In this document: one piece after another, positions 36,300-47,044 of the stretch | Layout of the letters: each line of letters opens with the position of its first letter | How positions within the stretch are numbered: position 1 is the stretch's first letter | The notes under the pieces: generated by a model | Told to the model about the DNA's origin: nothing | The model's input: the letters and a program-made list of their open reading frames with translations, nothing else | Database searches by the model: none | Made by a program: the position numbers and the translations under genes | Source of the DNA: Synanceia verrucosa | Taxonomy: Eukaryota > Chordata > Actinopteri > Perciformes > Synanceiidae | Assembly: GCA_029721515.1 (NCBI GenBank) | Contig: CM056563.1 | Span: 7,259,454-7,323,453 of the forward strand | Length of the DNA: 64,000 bases | Reading direction: 5' to 3'

Positions 36300-38022
36300 G
36301 TGACTAAAGCAGAACGTGACAGGCAGACACATTAACGTCATTGGGTAAGTAGCGGGTCGACACGGCTCAACATTCACACTCTGAGCCGATGAACTCTCAG
36401 GTCGTCTGGAGGGTCGTTCGACCCATGTCAAAATGCTGTCTCGGCTTTTGAGTCATTTAGGTAACCTAAATATGTTACTATTGACCATTAAGTCAGCAGT
36501 GTGTCCACTACAGCTGGATATCGACCCTTAAGACATTGATGGTGGTCAACCAAAACGTGAAATGTGAAAAAAAATAAAAATAAAAAAACATGTTTGTATT
36601 TCAGTTTACCACTGCCACCTTATCACATGTGACAATTGCTATGTTTCCCTGATATGTTGTTGATTTATTATAAACACTTTGGTATTTTGGATTGTCAGCA
36701 GGCATTACCACCCAAAATACAGGTCTAAAAATCATAAGAAGCTGTGATGTTGATACAGGTGCAAGAAAGAAGAACTAATACAATAATGAAACCCAGACTC
36801 AGTAAATCATCATGAGTGTGAAGGCTCAACATATGCCTAAACATCACACAGCAGCCAGCATAGAAATGCTCAAGTCTATAGAGATTTTATTTCCTAACAT
36901 GAACAACAAATGTCTTGCCCGTTCTGTCAGGAAGAAAATTGGTGAAAATTAGAATCAGCATTTAAAATATGTAGCATGGGTTAAGTTTTTAAATTGTAGA
37001 AATTGTAAAACTGCATTTCTGGACAACTGATTCCTTAGTTGGGCAGCAGAAAATGAATCAGCAATTACTATACTATATATACTACAAGATTTTCCAAACC
37101 AAGCAGCCGTTCTTATGCAACAGCTTTATAGAATACACAGTGCTGATATATAAATGAACTCACACACTTTACCTCTCTTATTGCTTTTATCACACAAACT
37201 TTCCCTGACTCTCCTTCTCCACTCATTCTGTCCTTATCATGAAGTCAGCCTGGCGTGAGACGGCACCATTCTTTCAGGCCGCTATAACATCAGTGCACAA
37301 GTCCAAGCTGAGCTTACCCTGCTCTCCTCCTCCACCTCCGCCTGCCAACCTGCCAGCCTGCCAACCACCCTCATGCTGAGTAAATGTCCATGTAGACACC
37401 ACATCAAACACTGCCTCCACTGCTTGCCTGCTGTCAGTACATATTAATAACAAGTCAAACGCTACGATTGCCGAGCTTCTCGCATCACGTCTGATGCTGA
37501 CAATGAGCTGGCATGTTTGCTTCATAGGGATGCACTCACCTCATCAGGAACACCAGCCACTATCACCGCCAGCGGTACAGCAAGTGTTGTTGTAGATTGG
37601 CATGATAGAGACAGTTACTAATGGTACAAGTCGCCCTACGGTGCTACATGTGGTATCTCAGGATGGAGTTTGGATCCAGATCCATAGACATCCAAGCAAC
37701 CACTAGTTAAATAATGAATAGGGAGGGAAAGCAAGGCGGCAACTGCCAAATCAGAACCGAGTGTGAATGCTGAAAAGGAAAAGTAAAAGAGGTCAGACTA
37801 AAAACAACAACGCAAGATATTAATAGGCTGAGAAATACTGATAAAGGTAAAAATAAAGCACAAGGTGAGAACAAAATCAAGCGATGTAAACAAGTTAAGA
37901 GATTTATTTGCACTGCTGTGAAAAAGGGCTCCTCGGCATATATTTTTACCAATTTACTGTTTTCTTTCAAATAACAGTTTCACCATTGGAAAGAGAAACT
38001 CGTTGATGACGCATGATACAAA
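36300..38022. other. Gene-free stretch
   Basis: No exon or element recognised. Confidence 0.3.
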
Positions 38023-38114
38023 GTTATAATTATGGATGCACCAATTATTCAGACAAATAGTCAAATAAGTGAAAAGACCAAATGCTGTCAACCGAATAAT
38101 GACGACTTTTTAAA

Positions 38115-38530
38115 GAACTACTGTACCAACCGTCTTCAGACTGTGAGAGTGGAGGGGCTCCTCTCAGATCCCCTACACTTTTGGTGTCCCACAAGGGAGC
38201 ATATTGGGTCCTGTACTTTTCAATATTTATGTCAACGACACTGCCCTTGCAGCAGGTGATTCTCAAATACATCTATATGCTGATGACACCATTATTTACA
38301 CATCTAACTTCTCCCTGACAGCTGCACTATCCTCATTACAGGCCAGTTTCCATAAACTAAAAACTCAATGCATGGTTTCTAACAGAAATGTTCCATTGTC
38401 TGACATTCTCCTCAAAATCTCAATACAATTCTCACTAAGGTCAAATCATGTATTGGTATTCTTTCGCAACAAATCCTCCTTCTAACACTAAAAAAATGAC
38501 AGCCCTCCCAATTCTGGATTATGTTTTTAT
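38115..38530 (+). mobile_element. LINE reverse transcriptase fragment
   Basis: Starts with text reading YCTNRLQTVRVEGLLSDPL, shifts frame, then GVPQGSILGPVLFNIYVND from 38183, followed by the catalytic LYADDTIIY box (YADD, about 38276-38287). A deletion removes part of the thumb region before FRNKSSF near 38462 and PILDYVF near 38508. These are RT domain motifs of fish non-LTR elements. The piece lies inside the hAT and has neither a 5' nor a 3' end. Confidence 0.82.
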
Positions 38531-39049
38531 GCTCTGATTATGAACTGATTGTGCTGGGCTATGAGACAATTCACCATATTAACGATGATTTTACAATGAA
38601 AAGTTGGTGCTTGCAGACGTCATTTTTCCCACAAGATAACACAGGAGAAGCTATAGCCCAGGGGCTGCAGGAAGCACCGGCCTCTTGGAGCCTCCGAGAG
38701 GTGAGACAAGTCTGCATCACCACAGACAATGGATCTAATGTTGTCAAGGCTGCTTCTCTAAATAAATGGATGAGGCTCCAGTGCTTTGGCCATCTGCTCC
38801 ATCTAGCAATTGGTGAGTAGGACAGATAAAAATGACAATTTAAAAAAGTACACATAATTGAATTGTAAGTATTCTGTGCTAATATGATGGAGACTGGTCA
38901 TCAAATGTGTATGCAATTTTATTTATATGTAAAATGCTTTTAAATGATCAGATAAAGTAACAAATAAGTGAAAAAATCACCAAAATTTAACTGAGCAGTG
39001 TGTGTGTGTATCAAGGACATTTTTTTATCTATTTATGTACTGTTAGAGC

Positions 39050-39127
39050 CTTTTATTTCATGTGATGCTGGGACAAACTAATTTCCCTCCTCGGGGATCA
39101 ATAAAGTTCTGTTCAATTCAATTCAAT
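39050..39127 (+). repeat. Retroposon tail inside the transposase intron
   Basis: CTCGGGGATCAATAAAGTTC followed by CAATTCAATTC repeats is a typical fish LINE/SINE 3' tail. It sits within intron 38813-39224 of the hAT transposase. Confidence 0.5.
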
Positions 39128-39486
39128 CTTAAAACAACACATGAAAATAAAAGATTGAAAGGGAAGTGTATGCAAGGTTTTGTTCTGCTTTAATTTTACA
39201 TATGAATCTCATGTTCTTTTTCAGAGAATGCAATGAAAGATCCTAGGATTGACCATGCAGTAGGGATCTGCAAAAAACTTGTTAGCAGTTTCTCCTACAG
39301 CTGGAGGAGGAAAAAAGAGCTAGCACAGACTCAAAAGGAGCTGAAGCTTCCAGAACATGGGCTGAAGACAGAATGCCCCACAAAATGGGGGTTAAGGCAG
39401 GCAATGATTGAAAGAGTCCTGGAGCAGCAACGGGCCAGAAAGCCCACACATCTCATCCCATCATGGCAGGATGCTGAGATCCTCGA

Positions 39487-40928
39487 CAGAGATGGGAAGG
39501 AACAAAGTACAAATACTTCATTGCTGTACTTAAGTAGATTTTTCAGGTATCTGTACTTCACCAAAGTATTTATTTTTCTGATGACTTTTTACTTTTACTC
39601 CCTACATTTCAACACAAATATCTGTACTTTGTACTCCCTACATTCTCAAAACTGGTTTGTTACTTCTTTCAACCTCTACGGAAGCATAAAGCTGCTTTCA
39701 CACTGAACCCGCAAGGCGCAGGTGCGCCAAGAGAAACCCATTCATTGTGTATGTGGTTGGGGGTGGAGTCTGCGCTCTTGCGCGCTGCGCCCAAGTTGAA
39801 AATTCAACTGTTACATCACACACACGCGTCCAATGGGAGAAATGCCAGAAGCTGCACAGGAAGGGGAGAAAAAAACGGAAATCATATGTCAAGGATGGAG
39901 GACAAGCTGATGCTTGCGGTGTCTCAGGTTGGCGAGCTGTGGGACGTGTGATAAATTAGCCTGAAATTAGTGGCCATCCATCTCACTCTTTCGGTCAGAC
40001 CGTGGAACTGCTCCCTGCTCAGTGGTCATAGTAGGACTGTAGCTCCTGGACGAGGCGAAACTCTCCCATGTCCTGTCTCCTCAAAGTGGTATGTACCCAA
40101 ACGCTTCTTGCTGAGCTCCCCCTCCTCCTCCTCAACATCAGCATAAATAAAGCAAGGGTTTTCCATTGGGACGCAGATAAATACATGCTAACTGAAAAGC
40201 GCTATAATTTCAACTTCCATCCACTATCCATAGCCTTGCAACTAGGTCACGATGTGCCCTGCTCCGCGCCGGCTTACGCCATTCCCCACACAGCACCCTG
40301 TGTGTTGGGTGTGAAAGCAGCTTGATGCTGAGCCCGGTGCCACTGATTCCAGTGCCCCAGCGCTTAAAGCCCGGCGCCCCGAAGCTCAGTGCTCAGGCTC
40401 GCCGAGCCTGGTGCTGCAGTTCATTGTGGTGGTGCAGGTCGGCCCAATCCAGTTGCGTGTGGATCTGTGCCGGTTGAGGCTGCAGACAGTGGTGAGGGTG
40501 GAGAATAGGATAGGTGACAGGTGGAGGATGGGAGAGCAGCTGCCAGCTGCTGCTGAAGCTCAATATTTTCCCTTTTTAGTGTTTAAAATGATACAATTTC
40601 TGTCTCCTCTGTATTTCTGTCAGTTTCTCTCTGCCCAGTTCAGTTTTTATTATTTTGACTTGCAGCAAAACTGACGGAAAACTATTCTATTTTATTTTTA
40701 AAATTTTGCTGAATTATCAAGATGTCACACGATTATCACTGTGCATCATTAAAGTTAAAATTTTCTTTTAACTTTTTACTTTCGTACTTAAGTAAAGTTC
40801 AGAACCTGTACTTTCTTACTTTTACTTAAGTAAAGGAGTTGAATGGGTACTTCCACTTTGAGTCTCTTTTTACACAAGTATCTGTACTTCTACTTAAGTA
40901 AAGAATGTGAGTACTTTTGCCATCTCTG
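39487..40928 (+). mobile_element. hAT-like non-autonomous element nested in the ZBED-type hAT
   Basis: Inverted ends CAGAGATGG at both termini and a perfect 8-bp duplication ATCCTCGA (39479-39486 and 40929-40936). It interrupts a transposase exon: removing it rejoins AEIL with EAIHKSLHPLSEF. Near both ends are many TACTTAAGTA and GTACTT motifs as subterminal repeats. It contains a Harbinger-type insert (39690-40322). No transposase of its own. Confidence 0.93.
39690..40322 (-). mobile_element. PIF/Harbinger-like element, longest copy
   Basis: The ends AGCTGCTTTCACAC are inverted repeats. Flanks are TAA (39687-39689) and TGA (40323-40325), a probable decayed TAA duplication. Reverse-complement homology to 30371-30789. 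On the minus strand a broken text such as VWVHTTLRRQDMGEFRLVQE followed by EQFHGLTERVRWMATNFR resembles the N-terminal part of Harbinger transposases. This is tentative, based on remembered family patterns. Confidence 0.65.
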
Positions 40929-42054
40929 ATCCTCGAGGCCATCCACAAATCCCTCCACCCTCTGAGTTTACTGATGCACTGTCCAGTAAGAAGTATGTCA
41001 GTGTTTCCTTTGTGAAGCCAGTCCTCTACCTCTTCAGTTTCCCCATCCTCAGAGTGAACAATGATGATCCAGAGCTCACAAACACCATCAAGACAAAAAT
41101 ACCTACTTACCTGGAGGGAAAATACAAGGATCCCAAAACACAAGAGCTGCTCGACATTATGCTCTGGATTCTCGTTTCAAGCTACGACATGCAAGTGAGG
41201 TCAGGGTTGCACCGATCCAAGCCAGACTTGTGTCTGAGATGGCTGTGTCTGTGAGCATGGTAAGTAATAATTGTAGATACATAGATACACCATCTGTTAT
41301 AAATTCAAGAAACTAAGTGGATTGAAAAGCGCTAAAATGTAATTAATGTGCTGTAATCTACATTCTGAATGTGGATGTCAAATATATTTCATGAGACTGA
41401 ATTTGTCATTAATATTTTATTTACCATGCACTTCTCAAGGAGCAGGGCCCAAGTGATGGTGGGACTGCAGACAGGGCAGAGGATACGCCCAGCACATCCA
41501 AGAGAAAGAAGAGCCTGGGGAGCTTCTTCAAGATCACTGAGAGAGCCAGCCCAACCCATCCTCCTCAAGCTGTAGCCTCTGAGCTTCAGTCCTACCTGCA
41601 GTGTGCTGACCTTGATAGTGAGGAGAACCCACTGGACTGGTGGAGGGAACATCAGCAAGTCTACCCGTGACTCTCAAAGCTGGCCAAAAAATATTTGATC
41701 ATATCTGCAACAAGTGTCCCTTTGGAGAGGGTCTTCATCACTGGGAAAACACAGTGACATGCCTTCGGTCGTCTCTGAAGCCAGAAAATGTTGACAGGCT
41801 GGTGTTTCTCTCCAAAAATCTGTAGGCCTGTAGTATGTTCCTGTATGCTTCATTTTTTTTTCATTTCATTGCACTTCATGATTTCACTCTGCAATGGCAT
41901 ATTTATTATTTTTTTCTTGGGTACATTTTATTTTATTATTTATAATTTATTATTACTTTAATTTTTAATTTGAAGCCTTGTTTACATACAGTTTGTCGTG
42001 ATTTCAATATTGATAAAAATAATCGTGATCATCACTTTGGCCATAATCGTGCAG

Positions 42055-42370
42055 CCCTGGTCCCTCTCCTCTTCACTTTCGTCTGTGTGCGGAGCTGCAG
42101 TGTAGGATCTGGAAACCAGAGACTTCATTGGCTGAGTAGAGTCACGTGGGAGGCTCAACCCTAATTCCCTCTCTAAATCCTCAGATAAATTATTTGTAGT
42201 TGGTCCGCGCCCGTATAGGATGGCGTCTGGGTTCGAACCCGGACCACAGTCCACCAGTTAGTGACGTCTGGACTAAAGCCAGAGGAGGAAAAAGCAGATT
42301 GGTGCGCTAACATTACGCTAGCAGCTAATCAGCCTTCACCTCCTGCAATAAAACTGAACTGAATTGAGAT
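42055..42370 (+). repeat. Dispersed repeat, inverted partner of 59385-59740
   Basis: Shares with the complement of 59385-59740 blocks such as CTCTCCTCTTCAC, CTTCATTGGCTGAGTAG, CACGTGGGAGGCT and GGCGTCTGGGTT. It lies inside the right part of the 38031 hAT but is probably a separate older insertion. Confidence 0.7.
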
Positions 42371-42731
42371 AATTGGTCAATCCCTAGTTACATCATTCCT
42401 CGTAGACAGTATTTCTCAGACTGTGCTTACCTGAGATGTGGTTCATCCTTTTTTGGATTGTTTTTGATGCACATTTTTAGTTGTAGACATACAGAGCACA
42501 TTATATTATATATTTTCAGCTATTTTTTTTGTCTTTGTCTGCTGGAATGTTTAAAATGTTCAGTGTTCAATAAATATTTTAAATTGCAGTTTTGGAATTG
42601 AAAGTCAAAAAACAGAACTGAAGGAAAACTGAAAAAATGTATTCTGTATTCAGCCTTCAGCCAAGTGTTTCATAATATTCGGATTTGGTTTCATTCAAGA
42701 ATTTTCATTTTGGTGCATCCCTACTTATAAG

Positions 42732-44010
42732 AAAGGATTAAGCTTGGTAAAATATTTACCCAAATGAGCTCTCAAAGGATAAGTGCTGCTGCTGATTCCA
42801 CACAGGCATGCTTGGCAGTGACATGGAAGGTTAGAAGTTCATATTTATGCGAGAAAGAAAAGTCTGGTATTGAAGGCCTTTGTGTTTTTCACCATGATGT
42901 TCAGTAAACAGTATTTCATCAGGCAGATGCTTCACATTCACTTTCATCACCGCCAAAACTATTTTTCCTCTTAAGTGAGGAAATGGGGACATGCTGAACG
43001 CTTCTGTGCACTCTCATACAGCTGCGTTGTTTATGTCTGGTGTCCCTATGGCAACAAGGTTTATGTATGGTCTTTGTTTTTTGTTTGTTTTTGTTTTCAC
43101 TTGGAGCTTAAGTCTGTGGGGACAGTAGTATGGAGAGAAAAGGGCTAAGGAGACAGAGGACAGAATAATACATGGTCCGTTCATTCAGCTGTTTGTAATT
43201 ACACAAACAAACATTAGGCACACTGTTGTTCATGCTGGCATTGCTTTATTTCCTCCACAGCAGAGACATTTCTAGCTCTAGATCTAAATGTTTTCAACAG
43301 CAGTAAACATCCAGCTTTGGGTTCAGAGAAAACTGTAGATTTCTCTTAATAAAAATTACTGCTCAACAAGCCACACTGCAACACCACCACAAAATCTGAG
43401 ACAAATATATTATGCCACCTATTTAAAATACTATCACACACAAAAGTGTTAGCAATCATGTTGGTTTATGTTTATGCAAACCTGGCAGATGAAAAATTGA
43501 CTCTACTTAGTATGTCTGTGCATTAAGTCAGCTGACTGTATAGCTCAAATAATATTAAAATACATTTGTTATGCTTTCACACCTCTTTTATTAAACAATT
43601 ACAGTTTCAGCCAAAAGTACTAAGAAATACAAACAGAAATAGCTAAGACAGAGACTCAATGCAACTTTGGCCTCGTGGGGTCAATGTCTGTGATTCGAAG
43701 TCATGCTGTCCTGCACACGAGCGTCATTTTGACAAAAAGAGCGCACATTGTCCTGACACTGATGTGAGTTCCTTTCCAGCAGAATGGCAGCTGCACCTGG
43801 AGACAAGGAGGGTGCCGGTGCTGGCAGGTGCAACTGGATATCTTGACATTTAATGTTGTAGTCTGGTATTTCTGAAAGACTGAAAAGCCACAGCGTGAGG
43901 TGAAAAAATATCCATGTAGCAAACTACAGCAACTATTAAGAAGTACTGAAAAAATGTAAACTGTTTCAAGCTTACTTGAGCTTACTTGATACCACAGGTC
44001 CTTACCTCTA
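42732..44010. other. Gene-free stretch
   Basis: No exon, element end or RNA gene recognised. Confidence 0.3.
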
Positions 44011-44018
44011 CTCACATG

Positions 44019-45481
44019 TAGGGCTGTAACGATATGCGTGTGAAAACCGTATTTGCAATACTCAGAACCACGATCCTGTGTCGCGACATAAGAAGGCAGA
44101 ATCGCAATACGTGGAAAAGTTATCATTTATTTGACATTAATAGTCTATTTTAAAATATGTAGGCCGGTAACTTCCCGTTCCGTACCGGAAAGCTGATCTG
44201 AGCTGCCGAGTGCATGTAGACACTGCCACTCTGCAGCTGATAGGCTGCTGAGCGGATGTTTACGCTGCTGCTTCTTTAGATGCGTTTTGCATAAGTACAG
44301 GCTTAAACCAGAAAACTAGATATGATAATAAACAGTAATTGACTGCAAGGAAAACTTTACCCAAAGGAAAACGACCGGGAATTTGCAGGTAACCTGCTCC
44401 ATTATGTCGGCAGTAGATCGCTCTGTTTAAACTACCACCAAGGATCTCGCCGCTTGCAGCTTAACGCCTATAAACGTTTCTTGGAAATATGGTGGATAGC
44501 TGTTGTGCTCCGGGATGCCAGAACAACCGAGGACAAGCAAAGAGAAGATCATTTTACAGGATTCCCAAAGATCCTGAAGAAAGATGGATAACTGCCATAA
44601 AACGAGCGGGGAGCGATCATAAGAAAACGGTGGCGGTGGTGGGAACCAGCAGTGACCACTTAATATCAGGTACAGAATCCAGCATTCCCTAAACTTTATA
44701 TCTGACTTATTTTTACACGCTTTTATCACGATTCTTAACGGTTGTACTTTCATTGAACGCATGTTAGACCAAGGTATTATGGCATGCATTTTGCGGAGCT
44801 TCCCGTTGCTCACACAGCAACAAGCAAACACAACATTAAAATGTTTGTCTGCAGAGTCGTTTCAGTCTTCCTTCAGATAAAACTCAATGCACGTTATGTC
44901 TGCTAGTGTGCTGTCTGAAGTCTGTTCTTGTGATTACAGCAATGAACAGAGAATTGTGTGATTTCTAATAATATGATTCACAAGAGAAGAGACTTTAAAA
45001 CATCTACAACTACTAAACCTTTTCAAGATTCATGAAGCGTATACTGGGGGCATTATAAGGGTCAGAGATATTTATTCTTTAGTATTTACTTGTGCATATA
45101 GTCACATGTTGTGATTTAAAACTAAGAAGGCATAAATTGACTGGGATTTCAAAATAGCGGTGTAAACACAGTCACATGGGATCTGGAGCTCTGTAGCTGC
45201 AGCTTGTTGCTGGATAACAGCTGACTTCACTGAAGACTACTCTGGTTTACTGTTTAACTGAGACCATCAGTGACTGTAGTCACACATGATCTCATACTCT
45301 GATTATAACACTGAACTCCTCGAGGAGCCAAAGCCCATATTGAAGGGTGATGACATTTTTTCAGATTAGTGTTTTAAATAAAATGCTTCTTCAATTTTAA
45401 AAAATCGTGGGGTGTATCGAACCGTGGGTCAAAAATCGTGATACAAATCGAATCCTGAGTTAGTGTATTGTTACAGCCCTA
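44019..45481 (+). mobile_element. hAT-like (or P-like) element carrying a THAP-domain exon
   Basis: The ends TAGGGCTGTAACGATA and (other strand) TAGGGCTGTAACAATA are flanked by a perfect 8-bp duplication CTCACATG (44011-44018 and 45482-45489). The 1463-bp element carries a THAP exon (44489-44669) but no catalytic domain, so it is a deletion derivative of a larger transposon. Both hAT and P-type elements make 8-bp duplications. The TAGGG end favours hAT, as in the PRKRIR/THAP12-related group. The shorter sister copy is 26564-27336. Confidence 0.9.
44489..44669 (+). CDS. THAP zinc-finger exon of a DNA transposon
   Basis: A THAP domain binds DNA, here presumably the element's own ends. ATG at 44489; MVDSCCAPGCQNNRGQAKRR with C6-x3-C10, then SFYRIPKDPEERW (conserved aromatic-Pro and Trp33), then TSSDHLISG. 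In THAP proteins the last part normally has a C-x2-H pair. Here the Cys position is Ser54 while His57 remains, so zinc binding is probably impaired. A GT donor at 44670-44671 (CAG then GTACAG) ends the exon. Without splicing the frame stops 8 codons later. No downstream exon for a catalytic domain exists in the element. Confidence 0.7.
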
Positions 45482-45489
45482 CTCACATG

Positions 45490-47040
45490 TGTGCCAACTC
45501 CACATATTAAAGCAGTGGTCACTTCCCATTAAAGCCCCATAAATCTCTTTACCTCAGCAAACAGACCCATGAGGTGCAGAGCACACAGCTCTCAGGTGAG
45601 TCTGAACGCCTGAGATGAAAAGAGCTCCTGGGCAGCTTTCAGAGATTAAAGTGAGAAAGACAGGTGGACAAAAAGGGAGTCGAAAAGAGTCTGGCAGTCT
45701 GTTTAAGGAGGTTGTGTGATTCCCCCCCTCACGCCAGCCACTTAGGTTTGAGCAGTTAGATGTTGAGTAAACTCTTATGATCAGGAAGCTTATTGAGGAA
45801 CCTGACAGAGCCAAAAACCTCTTACACTCACCAGCTATAAGGAGAATACAAACGCAATGCCAATACAAAACCACCCACACCAACACTTCCGACTACAACC
45901 AAAACCACTTTGTGCATTCTTTAAGAAAACTCAACATGATTTGGTTTATTCTGCCATTCAGAATGTTTGTAATGTGACTCAGCAGCAGAAGTGCTTAGTT
46001 AACAACATTACAGTTTAAACAGAAAAGAAAATTAAGTGCAATCTACTAGTTTCATTTCTAAATGCAACGAAAGTTCAAATACAAAGTCACTGTATTCTCA
46101 TTATGCTCCAGGATGCTGACTGCAGAGGTAGATAAACAAAAAGAGAATTTCTAACATCAATAAATAAAATAAAATTATCATTATCATGCAAGACACGATG
46201 TTTCTTGGACGCCAGCTATTGATGCCAAACGGCTCGCAATTTTCACTCTGCAGCATTCAGACAGACCAAGAGAATTCAAGTTAACCAGCCAGTTGACCTT
46301 TGCTTTTAAAACCATTAGTCAATAGCTGTTGAAAGCAACTGATGGCTAATGCATCGAGCAGCTGCAACACACACACGCAGGCACACACGCAGACACACAC
46401 ACAGATAGATCAAATCAAGACTGACTGCATGTGACAGCAAATTACAACACAAACCCTCACACATGAAAATATAAACATATCCTCCAGCGCGTGTGCACGC
46501 ACGCACACAGATCAGCTGCTGAAGTAATGGGCTGTTCTACTCTCCTCTCTTTGCAAACCAACATCAAACCATGACTTCTCACACGTCCCGGCTTCTCACA
46601 CAGAGCTCCAACTCTGCCCTAAACCTCATGTTCTTTCGCCCTGAACACCAGGTGATTAACTGGGCCAGTAATAAAACATTTATATTAGGGATATCCTAAG
46701 CCAAACTACCAGATCCAGGTAGGAGTTGATCAAGGCATTTTTCGATGGCTTTGGAACCAGTCTCATTTCCTGACCACTGTCCAATCATACTGCACTCTGT
46801 TAACTGCATACTGAAGTCCATGAAATAACTCATGCATCCTGGCAAAAGTGACATTTTCTATTTCCCACTTTGAACTCTCAAGTGTTGCTTGTTTGAAACA
46901 GGTTTTGGACTTAATATATTTTTCATGCCAAGCATAAATAAAGTCATAATAGTTTCTTCTTTTAGGACAGAGCCATATAAACACTTCTCTGACCATCACG
47001 ATGTTGCTCTCACTACCAATATTAGTATGTCAACTGTAGA
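45490..47040. other. Gene-free stretch
   Basis: No exons recognised. The 110-codon minus frame at 45554-45886 has no domain. CA-rich imperfect repeats lie at 46365-46400 and 46490-46508. Confidence 0.3.
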
Positions 47041-47044
47041 GGGA

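Larger units (their letters stand above)
38560..41825 (+). pseudogene. hAT transposase pseudogene (ZBED1-like), with introns
   Basis: Exon pieces: (1) to 38812, with HHINDDFTMKSWCLQTSFF and VCITTDNGSNVVKAASLNKW (RNase H-like core); (2) from 39225, ENAMKDPRIDHAVGICKKL and ECPTKWGLRQAM; (3) 40937-41259, PLSEFTDALSSKKYVSVSF, then a frameshift near 41160, then LDSRFKLRHASEVRVAPIQ; (4) 41440-41825, the dimerisation domain with NPLDWWREHQQVYP and SVPLERVF. Introns 38813-39224 and 41260-41439 have GT...AG ends and rejoin the frame exactly. Defects are a stop after QQVYP, frameshifts, and the insertion at 39487. The N-terminal BED zinc finger was not seen. Confidence 0.85.
38031..42723 (+). mobile_element. 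ZBED-type hAT transposon with nested insertions
   Basis: The left end TATGGATGCACCAA and the right end (other strand) TAGGGATGCACCAA are inverted repeats. Flanks gttataat (38023-38030) and cttataag (42724-42731) agree at 6 of 8, fitting an aged 8-bp duplication. It encloses a broken ZBED-like hAT transposase in four exon pieces, a LINE RT fragment (38115-38530) and a 1442-bp hAT-like element (39487-40928). Without the last it would be about 3.25 kb. The part 42055-42370 also occurs inverted at 59385-59740. Confidence 0.85.

Noticed and set aside
39233..39706. 157-codon frame as one transposase exon
   Set aside because: Only up to 39486 is transposase; the rest reads into the nested hAT-like element.
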